From NCBI GenBank assembly GCA_049890115.1, contig JBMHCC010000002.1:89111-153110 (forward strand): a stretch of DNA of 64,000 nucleotides, given 5' to 3'. This stretch comes from UBA685 sp049890115. GTDB lineage: Bacteria; Pseudomonadota; Alphaproteobacteria; Puniceispirillales; Puniceispirillaceae. A program made the position numbers and the translations under genes. Positions within the stretch are counted from its first letter, which is position 1. The number at the start of each line of letters is the position of its first letter. The notes below the pieces were generated by a model. It ran no database searches and was not told the DNA's origin. It worked only from the letters and a program-made list of their open reading frames with translations. Below, one piece after another: positions 1-7,368 of this stretch.

Positions 1-119
1 TCTCATCAGGATTTGCTGGTTTCTGGGGTGGCCTGCCATTTTGGATTATCGCATTATTTGTGATGTCTCTTGTGCTGTTTGATTTCTGGGATGAAACTTT
101 CCGTAAAAAATCAGACTAA
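1..119 (+). CDS. C-terminal end of a membrane protein (partial)
   Basis: An open frame runs in from the window edge and ends at TAA. The 38 visible residues contain one hydrophobic membrane segment (FWIIALFVMSLVLFDFW) followed by a short charged tail (DETFRKKSD). This looks like the last transmembrane helix and cytoplasmic tail of a polytopic inner-membrane protein such as a transporter. The family cannot be told from this fragment. Confidence 0.5.
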   Translation, partial: SSGFAGFWGGLPFWIIALFVMSLVLFDFWDETFRKKSD

Positions 120-262
120 GAAACGAGTTTGGTTCCCAAATCATTAGATTGAACAAGCCGATTATCAAGCTTTGATAACAATCAGTTTGTCTATAAAGCG
201 CTATTAATAGACTGAAATCAGCGCGTCATCATTGTTAATGTAACAGCCCTATATTTTGCAGA

Positions 263-290
263 TTGACCAATTAGGTCAGGGTGATATGCT
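263..290 (+). promoter_or_regulatory. Candidate promoter with overlapping palindromes
   Basis: TTGACC (263-268) and TATGCT (285-290) are separated by 16 bp and lie upstream of the SPFH gene. The -35 box sits in the inverted repeat TGACC-N5-GGTCA (264-278). The -10 box sits in a second one, GGTGATA-N4-TATCACC (280-297). This arrangement fits a regulated promoter, but it is a by-eye match. A second weak pair, TTGACG-N17-TAACTG, lies at 375-403 just after the perfect palindrome CCCTTATAAGGG (361-372). The 305-bp gap before the SPFH gene holds nothing else I can support. Confidence 0.3.
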
Positions 291-442
291 TATCACCTAG
301 TCTGGTTTCAGTTTTATACTGAGGCGGGGAGGGGTGTTGCAATCTGAAAGAGCAACCTTTCCCTTATAAGGGTTTTGACGTCTTTTTTATCGTACCATAA
401 CTGATTCCAATGAAGTGAACCTTTGTGAAGAGGAGACTGAAA

Positions 443-1366
443 TTGGACGAAGCAGCGATTTTCAATATTGTCATTATTGTTCTGATTGTCGGCGTTGTAC
501 TTTTGACGCTGAAGCTTGGCATTAATATTGTGCCGCAATCAGAAGTCTATGTTGTGGAACGCTTTGGCCGTTATTCACGCACTTTGAGAGCAGGATTATC
601 GCTCATCATACCCTATCTAGACCGGGTGGCGCATAAGGTCAGTATCTTAGAGCGTCAGCTAGAAGAGCAGAAAATTTCTGTAATCACCAAAGATAATGTC
701 GAAGTCACATTGGAGACAAGAGTGTTTTACCGCATCATTGATGCGTCTCGCTCTGTCTATCGCATACGTGATATTGATCAGGCACTCAAAACAGCATCAT
801 CATCAATCGTTCGATCTGCTGCAGGTAAATTGGATCTTGATGATTTGCAATCAAGCCGTGAGGCGATGAATACTGAGATTGCGGTGAATTTACATTCTGC
901 TGCCGAAGTGTGGGGCATTGAGATCACACGCACAGAAATCACAGATGTGATTGTGGATGAGGCGACCAAGGAAGCACAGAGACTGCAAATTAATGCAGAA
1001 CGCAAAAGACGTGCTGTGGTGACCGAAGCTGAAGGTGAAAAGAGATCGATTGAGCTAAAAGCTGAAGCAGAGCTATTCAAATCACAAAAAGAAGCTGATG
1101 CAGTCAGGATAACAGCCGAAGCAGAGGCCTATGCTGTTGTGAAAAAGGCACAGGCTGATGCAGATCAGACCAAATTGCTTGCAGGTGCTATTGCGAAAAA
1201 TGGTATGCCAGCGATCGAATTTGAAGTTGCTAAGCGCCAAATAGAGGCCATGAGCCAGCTTGCCTCAGCTGGTAATAGTAAGACGCTTATTTTGCCATCT
1301 GAAGCAACAGCGGCACTTGGTGCTCTATCCTCTTTGCTTGCTGTGGCAAATGAGAAGAGCTCTTAA
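443..1366 (+). CDS. SPFH/band-7 family protein (QmcA/paraslipin-like)
   Basis: Membrane-anchored stomatin/prohibitin-type scaffold protein. An N-terminal hydrophobic helix (IFNIVIIVLIVGVVLLTL) is followed by the typical entry to the SPFH domain (VPQSEVYVVERFGRYSRTL). A long Ala/Glu/Lys-rich coiled-coil stalk follows (AQRLQINAERKRRAVVTEAE and onward), then a Gly/Ala-rich tail. Length is usual for the family. An in-frame GTG exists at 425, but AGGAG (431-435) lies inside that extension, 7 nt before the TTG at 443. TTG is therefore the better start. An NfeD gene follows 17 bp later. This slipin-NfeD pair (like E. coli ybbK-ybbJ) is common and is thought to organise membrane microdomains. Substrate and partner are not visible in the sequence. 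Confidence 0.85.
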   Translation: MDEAAIFNIVIIVLIVGVVLLTLKLGINIVPQSEVYVVERFGRYSRTLRAGLSLIIPYLDRVAHKVSILERQLEEQKISVITKDNVEVTLETRVFYRIIDASRSVYRIRDIDQALKTASSSIVRSAAGKLDLDDLQSSREAMNTEIAVNLHSAAEVWGIEITRTEITDVIVDEATKEAQRLQINAERKRRAVVTEAEGEKRSIELKAEAELFKSQKEADAVRITAEAEAYAVVKKAQADADQTKLLAGAIAKNGMPAIEFEVAKRQIEAMSQLASAGNSKTLILPSEATAALGALSSLLAVANEKSS

Positions 1367-1383
1367 GTTTAGAGGCTCTGCTT

Positions 1384-1704
1384 ATGTTTAGCAATATCAC
1401 ATCCCTAGCGTTTCAGCCTGAAATATGGCTGATTTTCGGACTGGTCTTATTGTTGCTGGAACTCACAGATGGGTCTGCCATTTTCTTTCTGCCAATGGCT
1501 ATTGGGGCTGCGCTTTTGGCTGTGTGGATATATCTGTTTAATGCGTCTTTTATTCCATCAGGGTGGCTGTCAGCAAACTGGTATGTCACTTTTTTATTAT
1601 GGGCATGTTTGTCTTTCGGCGCGGCCATAATGATATCAAATGCCAAGAAAAGACGCCGATTATCAAAAAAGAGTGAAGAAGGTGATGATGTTAATGATTA
1701 TTGA
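1384..1704 (+). CDS. NfeD-like membrane protein
   Basis: A 106-residue protein with two or three hydrophobic segments (IWLIFGLVLLLLEL, IFFLPMAIGAALLAVWIYLF, WYVTFLLWACLSFGAAIMI) and a basic then acidic C-terminal tail. Size, topology and position directly after an SPFH gene match short NfeD proteins of the YbbJ type, which act as partners of stomatin-like proteins. The soluble OB-fold domain of longer NfeD proteins seems to be missing or very short. It is probably co-transcribed with the SPFH gene. The sequence alone does not settle the family; context carries much of the call. Confidence 0.7.
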   Translation: MFSNITSLAFQPEIWLIFGLVLLLLELTDGSAIFFLPMAIGAALLAVWIYLFNASFIPSGWLSANWYVTFLLWACLSFGAAIMISNAKKRRRLSKKSEEGDDVNDY

Positions 1705-1706
1705 TT

Positions 1707-2075
1707 TTAATCTGTTTTGGCCTCAGCTTGGCGCAGGCGCTTAATCACCTCTGGCGCAATGCCTAGCTTTTTTAAGACAGGATGCTTTTCATCAACAAGG
1801 CGCCAAAATGGCAATGGTGAGCCTTCAATCGGGAAGATGGCCAGGGCTTCTTCGATGGCAAGGCGCAAAAAGATGCCAGTTGAAACAGGACAGCTATTAT
1901 CAGCGCCATGCTGTTGTGCCAGATCACGGCGCATCTGTTTTGGCGTGACGATTGTCCCCTTGGGTATCTCAGAGATATATCTTGCAATCTCTTCTGGTGA
2001 GGAAATAAGCATCTTCTGGCCAGCTTTTAAATCGCTGAAATCCTTATCCAGAATCTTGACGATATTGCGCGGCAT
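1707..2075 (-). CDS. Small MGMT-like protein of unknown function
   Basis: About 122 residues from the ATG at 2075; a GTG at 2120 would add 15. I do not recognise a named family with certainty. The middle (GTIVTPKQMRRDLAQQHG) and end (PFWRLVDEKHPVLKKLG) run parallel to the winged-helix active-site domain of O6-alkylguanine-DNA alkyltransferases and alkyltransferase-like proteins. In those the matching motifs are G-x-V-x-T-Y and PCHRVV. Here the alkyl-acceptor Cys position reads Phe-Trp, so methyl transfer would not be possible, as in the non-catalytic alkyltransferase-like group. This is an inference from motif spacing. The gene converges on the NfeD gene with only 2 bp between stops. Confidence 0.55.
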   Translation of the reverse strand: MPRNIVKILDKDFSDLKAGQKMLISSPEEIARYISEIPKGTIVTPKQMRRDLAQQHGADNSCPVSTGIFLRLAIEEALAIFPIEGSPLPFWRLVDEKHPVLKKLGIAPEVIKRLRQAEAKTD

Positions 2076-2230
2076 TTCGTCTGTTACCCCGTTTTCATTA
2101 TCAGGATGAAATAGTATCACCCCCCTATCGCTAGCGCAAAGACCTTATGCCTGCTGGCAAGAGCCAAAATATCAAAAAAGGCATAGCCTATAACTCTCTC
2201 ACCAATAGAGACAGATGATTGGTTGTGATA

Positions 2231-2240
2231 GGTTATAACC
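2231..2240. promoter_or_regulatory. Palindrome upstream of aquaporin gene
   Basis: GGTTATAACC is a perfect 10-bp palindrome lying 34 bp before the aquaporin start codon, where a repressor could block transcription. No family-specific operator is recognised. Confidence 0.2.
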
Positions 2241-2274
2241 GCAACGTGAATTTTTATGAAATAGGGATAGTTCG

Positions 2275-2931
2275 ATGGGTCGCCAGCATTATGTCAGTGA
2301 ATTTATCGGCACGTTATTTCTTGTTTGTACTGTTGTGGGCTCAGGCATCATGGCAGCATCATTATCACCAAGTAATGATGGGGTGGCGTTGCTTGGTAAC
2401 ACGATAGCCACAGGCGCGATTTTAGTGGTGCTGATTACCTTATTTGGTCCGCTTTCAGGTGCGCATTTTAACCCTGTTGTAACGATGGTGATGGCGTTAC
2501 AAAAGGAAATGACACCGCCGCAAGCGCTCTTTTTTATCATAGCGCAAATCACAGGCGGATTGATTGGCACCTTTCTGGCCCATGCTATGTTTGACACACA
2601 GCTTATCCAATTATCGGTGAATGACCGCAGTGGCCTACCCCAATATGGCGCAGAAATAATCGCCAGTTTTGGCTTGTTGATGGTCATTTTAATCGCCAGG
2701 AAAGTCCGCCCAGAGGCCGTTGCATTATTGGTCGGTCTGTATATTACCGCTGCTTATTGGTTTACGGCATCGACCAGCTTTGCCAACCCTGCTGTGACAA
2801 TCGCACGAACTTTTACAGACAGCTTTTCAGGCATTGCCTATGCCGATACGCCATTTTTCATTCTGGCACAAATCATAGGTGCTTTGCTGGCACTGATCTT
2901 TGCGAAATGGCTTTTTGCTGCACAAGACTAG
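2275..2931 (+). CDS. Aquaporin (MIP family channel)
   Basis: Six-helix membrane channel for water or small neutral solutes. Both half-helix signature loops are visible: an NPV variant (SGAHFNPVVT) in the first half and NPA (TSFANPAVT) in the second, in the expected internal two-fold repeat. The first-half NPV form is seen in some glycerol- or metalloid-permeating MIPs such as AqpS, and is not the AqpZ consensus. At 218 residues it has the usual length of bacterial aquaporins. It starts MGRQHYVSEFIGT directly with helix 1. No ars genes are nearby to support a metalloid role. It appears to be transcribed alone. Confidence 0.85.
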   Translation: MGRQHYVSEFIGTLFLVCTVVGSGIMAASLSPSNDGVALLGNTIATGAILVVLITLFGPLSGAHFNPVVTMVMALQKEMTPPQALFFIIAQITGGLIGTFLAHAMFDTQLIQLSVNDRSGLPQYGAEIIASFGLLMVILIARKVRPEAVALLVGLYITAAYWFTASTSFANPAVTIARTFTDSFSGIAYADTPFFILAQIIGALLALIFAKWLFAAQD

Positions 2932-2999
2932 GCGTGTCTATATGGCAGTTCTATGTGGCAGATAGCGCGCAAAACTGGCTTGAAATTATCGCTTATCAG

Positions 3000-3458
3000 C
3001 TAGCCAGCACGCAAAAATCGTTTGATGGTGGCAATGGATGTCTCTTTTAGGTCATGCCATGTATCTTGATTTTCAATGATGATATTGGCGCCATCTAGAA
3101 GCTGCTCTGATAACATGCGATAGCACCCAACAATTTCCTCATAAAGCTCACTATCAAATGTATCACTATTATAAGCAGCGATAACCTTATCCAGATTGCC
3201 ACCAAGGATCTGGTCAGCAATCAGAAGGTCACTTTGCTCATATTGGCCAGAGAAAACCTCAGAAAGATAGGCTGTGTAAGCTATGTTGGCAGCGCTATCA
3301 AAAGCGCTTTCATCGCCGATAAAAAAGTCGATAGCGCCATTGCCAATAACAACACCAGCACATGCTGCTAGGTCATCTAGCCTATCAGTATTGGCAGCCG
3401 CATTGGCATGCCACAGCAATGAGATGAAAAGAACAAAAACAAATTTTATATCTCGCAT
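3000..3458 (-). CDS. Secreted protein of unknown function
   Basis: The ATG at 3458 gives a clear signal peptide (MRDIKFVFVLFISLLWHANA, cut before ANTD); a longer frame to 3515 would bury it. The mature part is about 130 residues, acidic and mostly helical by eye. It has two cysteines (DLAACAGVV and EEIVGCYRML) that could form a disulfide in the periplasm. I do not recognise the family. No operon partner: the aquaporin converges on it and the upstream gap is not shared with a divergent gene. Confidence 0.65.
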   Translation of the reverse strand: MRDIKFVFVLFISLLWHANAAANTDRLDDLAACAGVVIGNGAIDFFIGDESAFDSAANIAYTAYLSEVFSGQYEQSDLLIADQILGGNLDKVIAAYNSDTFDSELYEEIVGCYRMLSEQLLDGANIIIENQDTWHDLKETSIATIKRFLRAG

Positions 3459-3646
3459 GAGTTGATACCCTTGAGGTGGTCGAAATAAACATCTCCCCCA
3501 CGCAAACGGTATCATAAGTGGCCGTGTTACAAAAAGCGTTTATCGCTGAAAAAGCTAGCACAGAAGAGAGGGGGGGAGCGGTCAAAACCTACAAGGCTCT
3601 ATGTTGCAAGGGTTGTGGCTGCACATTTTTCGTGGAAAAGGTACGG

Positions 3647-4600
3647 TCATATAGACTTATATTTCTGCGCGATGAGTTGAAGCACATAATGAACATCTTC
3701 CAACTTTTTTAGCGAGATAGCATACTTATGCCCTGTACGGCCGCTTTGGGATGTCCAATTCATTTCCTTTGCAAATTTCTGGAGGTCTATTAGGTCAAAG
3801 AAATTACTGGACCGTTCTCCCTCTTCTGTTTTCTCACCGCGCGCTATATCAATGCGCAGAGCATTTCTTTGAAAATGGATGAAGCAAGCGGTCTTATTGC
3901 CACGCTTGAAGCCGATATAGTGCTGGCGAGCATAGAAACTGCTCTCTGGCCAATCTTCAAGATTGGCGCGAAGCATATCCCATACCTCACGCATAGCAGG
4001 GGAAAGTTTGGCGATGTGGTCTTCTTCGCGGTAAACTTGTATCTCTGAGGATACTTGAGTGATCATTGAGCTGTCTTGTGAAGTGGTGATTTGTTCAATG
4101 ATTTCTTTGGAAGTCGCACGCACTTGATCGATTGAAATGATGCCTCCCGCAAAACGCTTGATCTCCCATAACTCAAAAGGGATGTCTTTGAAGTTCACGC
4201 TGTTTTTTTGATAGCGATTAAATGATGGTGAGATGAATAATACGCGTGATGATAACCAGTTGATCTCATTACGTTTTAAGGTTTGGTGACGCTTTTCATT
4301 AAACTCAAGAATAAAATCAGCCTTATTATTGATCATTAGGGAAAGATAGGAATAGCCTTGGTCAATGACCGAAGCATTATGCTTCTTCTTATATTCTATG
4401 ATTACAAAGGCGTTGTTTTCTTCATCATAGGCAAGCGTGTCTAGCCTAAACTCACCCAGCGAGAACTCGCTTGAGACAAAGGTCAATCCGAAGAGTGTTT
4501 CTAGGTTGCTTTCAACGATGCTTTGTAGGTCTTTCTCAAGCTTAAATCCTTCTTGCTGTATGGAAGTAAGAGAGCTTGATTTGAGATAATAGAGGTTCAT
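3647..4600 (-). CDS. PD-(D/E)XK nuclease-domain protein with DUF5655-like C-terminus
   Basis: The N-terminal domain carries the restriction-endonuclease fold signature: E30/E34, then D54 in FRLDTLAYDE, then E69-Y-K71 at the end of a beta strand (AFVIIEYKKKH), with Q81 on the next helix. All catalytic positions are present, so it is predicted to cut DNA. The C-terminal third (from about residue 195, SPAMREVWDMLRANLEDWP to the end) resembles the DUF5655 module that often follows such nuclease domains. The start codon overlaps the stop of a 49-codon ORF (ATGA), and its ribosome site GGAG lies inside that ORF, so translation is coupled. It is the last gene of a three-gene operon with a PIN-like membrane protein. 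A defence role is inferred from domain content and context only. Confidence 0.75.
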   Translation of the reverse strand: MNLYYLKSSSLTSIQQEGFKLEKDLQSIVESNLETLFGLTFVSSEFSLGEFRLDTLAYDEENNAFVIIEYKKKHNASVIDQGYSYLSLMINNKADFILEFNEKRHQTLKRNEINWLSSRVLFISPSFNRYQKNSVNFKDIPFELWEIKRFAGGIISIDQVRATSKEIIEQITTSQDSSMITQVSSEIQVYREEDHIAKLSPAMREVWDMLRANLEDWPESSFYARQHYIGFKRGNKTACFIHFQRNALRIDIARGEKTEEGERSSNFFDLIDLQKFAKEMNWTSQSGRTGHKYAISLKKLEDVHYVLQLIAQKYKSI

Positions 4601-4746
4601 TCATCAATCTCCATTATTCTAATATTCCCGTCGATAGGAACAGGCATAATGGAATAATCAGGCTTGGGGTGCAGCAAATCGAGTAGACTGCCATAGCACT
4701 CATAGATGAGTTTAATGATAATTAGTATGTGACTGAGGCTACGCAT
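4597..4746 (-). CDS. Small coupled ORF (49 residues) between PIN-like and nuclease genes
   Basis: This small frame exactly bridges the gap between two larger genes. Its ATG (4746-4744) overlaps the end of the upstream PIN-like gene (ATGCGTAG) and its TGA overlaps the ATG of the nuclease gene (ATGA). The product begins MRSLSHILIIIKLIYECYGS and ends NIRIMEIDE: a hydrophobic N-terminal half and a polar, acidic C-terminal half. A size and position like this fit a small partner, antitoxin or inhibitor, or simply a ribosome-coupling leader. No family is recognised. It is real mainly on the strength of the double overlap. Confidence 0.5.
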   Translation of the reverse strand: MRSLSHILIIIKLIYECYGSLLDLLHPKPDYSIMPVPIDGNIRIMEIDE

Positions 4747-6670
4747 CCCGATTAGCCTTGTTGTTGCAGATAAGACTGAGGCTTTTTATGAAGCGATATT
4801 TTAATATCGAGTGGCTCAACCCAGTTATGACCATCCATCCCCAGACTAAAGATAGTCCAAATATTGAAGACAGCATGATAGATGGTAAAAAAGTTCGGTT
4901 AGCAATCCAGCTATCTTTTGGCGCAAACTGGTGGGCAATGCCACCAATAACTATCACCACAAGGCAAATAGAAATTATACCGATACCAATTCGCCTTATT
5001 ATGTCACATCGTTTAGCTCGATCCTCTTCTAGTTTTTGTTGAAGCCTCCTAAGCTCTGCTTGAGTTTTTTGATGCGCCTCTTGTTCCATTCGTAATTCAG
5101 ATTTTGCTTCATCAGCTGCTGCACTATGTACGGCGTTCACTTTTGCAAGCACGTATGAAACAGTCTCCTCTGCTTCAAGGTTGTCACCTTTGATTTTTGC
5201 TCGTATCAATTCTTCTTGGAGATGCGGGCTTGATCTAAGTAATTGAAGATCATTGAAGCTATGTGATCGATTTTGTGAGAGTGATTGTGCGGTCTGCAAA
5301 AAGCTATCAAGATCCTCTTGCGGTAGGCGCATTGCAGAATAAGCAAGTGCTATGGTTTGCGCATCAATTAAGTTGCTTGCAAAATCTGGCGCCTTTAACC
5401 AAGCCATATTTGTGATAGCAAAATTACTGACCGCAGCACTAAAACCAGAACGTATATTATGCGATTTTGCGTAAATAAAACTTGCATATGCAAAGGCATA
5501 ATTATTGGTTATCAAAATAGCATTTGTATCTTCAAGCCTAGTTGGAACTTTGTCTCGTCTTAATACATAAATGCTTCTGATGGACTTGATATCATATTCT
5601 AACGCGCTTGATTGCCCCTCAAAATTATTAACATTATTACTTTGAAGGACGTCTTGAAGGTTTTGTTCATCAATTTGATATCTTTCGTAATAAGCGGGGG
5701 TAGGTTTTATGGTAAAACCAAGTTTTTCACAGTCTTCAGAAATTTTTTCAGCTTTTAATAAAAGATCAGATTTTCTCCATTTCTCTTTTATAGCTACTAA
5801 ATTTAACGGCTTCTGAGCATAGAAAGGGTTTTCAATATTATTCGCGGTAGTATTAATGATATTCTTGGCTTCTTCTATGGAATGTTCGAAAACAGCGATG
5901 CGACCATTGAGACGCTTTAATAGCACAATCAATTCATTAGCAAGTTTTTGCTTTTCCTCTCCACTATAGCCAAGCGCGTTTAGTATGTTAGGTGTGTCAA
6001 AATAAAAGGTTGTTTTACGGAATGTTGTTGGGGGGGGTCTTATGTCAGTGCTGATCAATGCATTAGCCAGCATATTTCCTTGAACTAGAACCATAAAACT
6101 TTCAAAGAGCCCAATATTATTTTTAAGTATTTCCTCTGGGAACAAGCCTATAAGACCTTCATCCCATGTTTCTATATGCTGAAGATTTGGCAAAGCAGTG
6201 CCGTGTGTAGATGTTTCAATACATTCAATCTGGAAGCGTGAAAGAAATCTTTGAATTGCTTCCATCGCTTGTTGATTTGACAACTCATCACGCCCCACTG
6301 TTTTCGCAAATTTTTGAAGGCCAGTAATGACTTCCTCAATTTTAGAGGTTGCTTCTACTTTTTGGGGGTTAAAGTCCTGGCCCTTAAACTTTGGCCCTTT
6401 TGAAAATTTATTATCCGTTGCAGATAAGTATCCCTTTTTTTTCATACGAAGTAGAACAAAAGACACAACTTCTTGGGGTATTATCAGCCCAAAGTCAGAT
6501 TCCATGAAAACTTGTATTTCGCCAGCGTCATAGGAGTCGTCAGGCGCTTCAATATATATCTGCTCAATAAAGGGAACGAGATAGTCATAATAATCTCTGC
6601 CGCTATCAATATGCTGCTTTAAAAGAACGAGGCTAGTTAGTGTTATCGAGCTGGTGTTTATACTGTTCAT
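4739..6670 (-). CDS. Membrane-anchored PIN-like domain protein
   Basis: 643 residues in a layout I do not recognise as a named family. Residues 1-90 look like winged helix-type segments (IPQEVVSFVLLRMKKKGYLS). Residues 215-430 look like a PIN/NYN-type RNase fold: D225 in TTFYFDTPNIL, E262 in IAVFEHSIEEAKNII, and TNN at 388-390 in AILITNNYAFAY where PIN proteins have T-N/D-D. A charged coiled coil spans 515-555. Two transmembrane helices lie at about 561-580 and 595-616, close to the C-terminus. The nuclease-like part would therefore face the cytoplasm on a coiled-coil stalk. AGAAGAG lies 8 nt before the ATG. It heads the coupled operon with the 49-residue ORF and a DNA nuclease. Base composition is more AT-rich than its neighbours, which suggests acquisition by transfer. 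Confidence 0.6.
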   Translation of the reverse strand: MNSINTSSITLTSLVLLKQHIDSGRDYYDYLVPFIEQIYIEAPDDSYDAGEIQVFMESDFGLIIPQEVVSFVLLRMKKKGYLSATDNKFSKGPKFKGQDFNPQKVEATSKIEEVITGLQKFAKTVGRDELSNQQAMEAIQRFLSRFQIECIETSTHGTALPNLQHIETWDEGLIGLFPEEILKNNIGLFESFMVLVQGNMLANALISTDIRPPPTTFRKTTFYFDTPNILNALGYSGEEKQKLANELIVLLKRLNGRIAVFEHSIEEAKNIINTTANNIENPFYAQKPLNLVAIKEKWRKSDLLLKAEKISEDCEKLGFTIKPTPAYYERYQIDEQNLQDVLQSNNVNNFEGQSSALEYDIKSIRSIYVLRRDKVPTRLEDTNAILITNNYAFAYASFIYAKSHNIRSGFSAAVSNFAITNMAWLKAPDFASNLIDAQTIALAYSAMRLPQEDLDSFLQTAQSLSQNRSHSFNDLQLLRSSPHLQEELIRAKIKGDNLEAEETVSYVLAKVNAVHSAAADEAKSELRMEQEAHQKTQAELRRLQQKLEEDRAKRCDIIRRIGIGIISICLVVIVIGGIAHQFAPKDSWIANRTFLPSIMLSSIFGLSLVWGWMVITGLSHSILKYRFIKSLSLICNNKANRDA

Positions 6671-6975
6671 TGTTTGCTCTTCTAGTTAATTGGCAAGCAA
6701 ACAAATAGGTCACCCGCCTGTTGAAACAGAAAGGCGATATCGGTAACTCAAAACTTTAGGAAAACACGATCAATTGACATCGCTATAAGGAGAAGTTGGC
6801 AAGATCCCATAATTTTGTCAACTTTTGTTGACCAATGTAAAGCAATGAGAGCTCATTGAAGGTTTCTGAAAAATGGTTGAAAAATATTTGATGGAACTTC
6901 CGTTTCACACCAATCCATAGCAAACATTAAAAATGCTTACACATCAATTGGTTAGCTATGGTTAAACAGATGAAA
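6671..6975. other. AT-rich intergenic region upstream of the PIN-like operon
   Basis: No gene is visible between the operon start and tRNA-Arg. One short inverted repeat, GTCAAC-TTTT-GTTGAC (6817-6832), includes a TTGACA on the minus strand that could be a -35 box or operator for the operon. I see no convincing -10 at the right spacing. No duplicate of the tRNA 3' end, as an attachment site would give, is present here. Confidence 0.3.
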
Positions 6976-7052
<77 letters not shown>

Positions 7053-7187
7053 TTATTGCCCTTATTATACGCAAAGCAGCGACAAGTGAATAGCAGAAAT
7101 CAAAATGAGAGCGCTTTATCACCATGCCCTTGCTATCTGTCGTGATGACAGCCCCCCCATCAACGGCAAATAGGGCAGCTCGTTACC

Positions 7188-7337
7188 AACTAGCCATCTC
7201 CCAGCTAACAATCTCCCAGCTAACAATCTCCCAGCTAACAATCTCCCAAATAGCAATCTCACAACTAACAATCTCACAACTAGCCATCTCCCAGCTAACA
7301 ATCTCACAACTAGCCATCTCCCAGCTAACAGGCTAAC
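7188..7337. repeat. 15-bp tandem repeat (minisatellite), about 10 units
   Basis: Ten head-to-tail units of 15 bp follow the consensus A(G/A)CTA(A/G)C(A/C)ATCTC(C/A)C. Three consecutive units (7203-7247) are identical; the rest vary at one to four bases, and the last unit degenerates into GGCTAAC. There are no spacers, so it is not a CRISPR. The period is a multiple of three, so open frames run through it on both strands (QLTIS on plus, GRLLA/GRWLV on minus), but neither looks like a real protein. The array lies between tRNA-Arg and the 3' end of the next membrane-protein gene, inside a gap of about 315 bp that holds no other gene. Confidence 0.9.
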
Positions 7338-7368
7338 AGGCCACAATGTCATAATGTGCAAGCGGCTC

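Noticed and set aside
3516..3646. Attachment-site repeat of the tRNA-Arg 3' end at the far border of the nuclease module
   Set aside because: No stretch matching the tRNA 3' end was found there.
7188..7337. CRISPR array
   Set aside because: Units are 15 bp and directly adjacent, with no spacers and no cas genes nearby.
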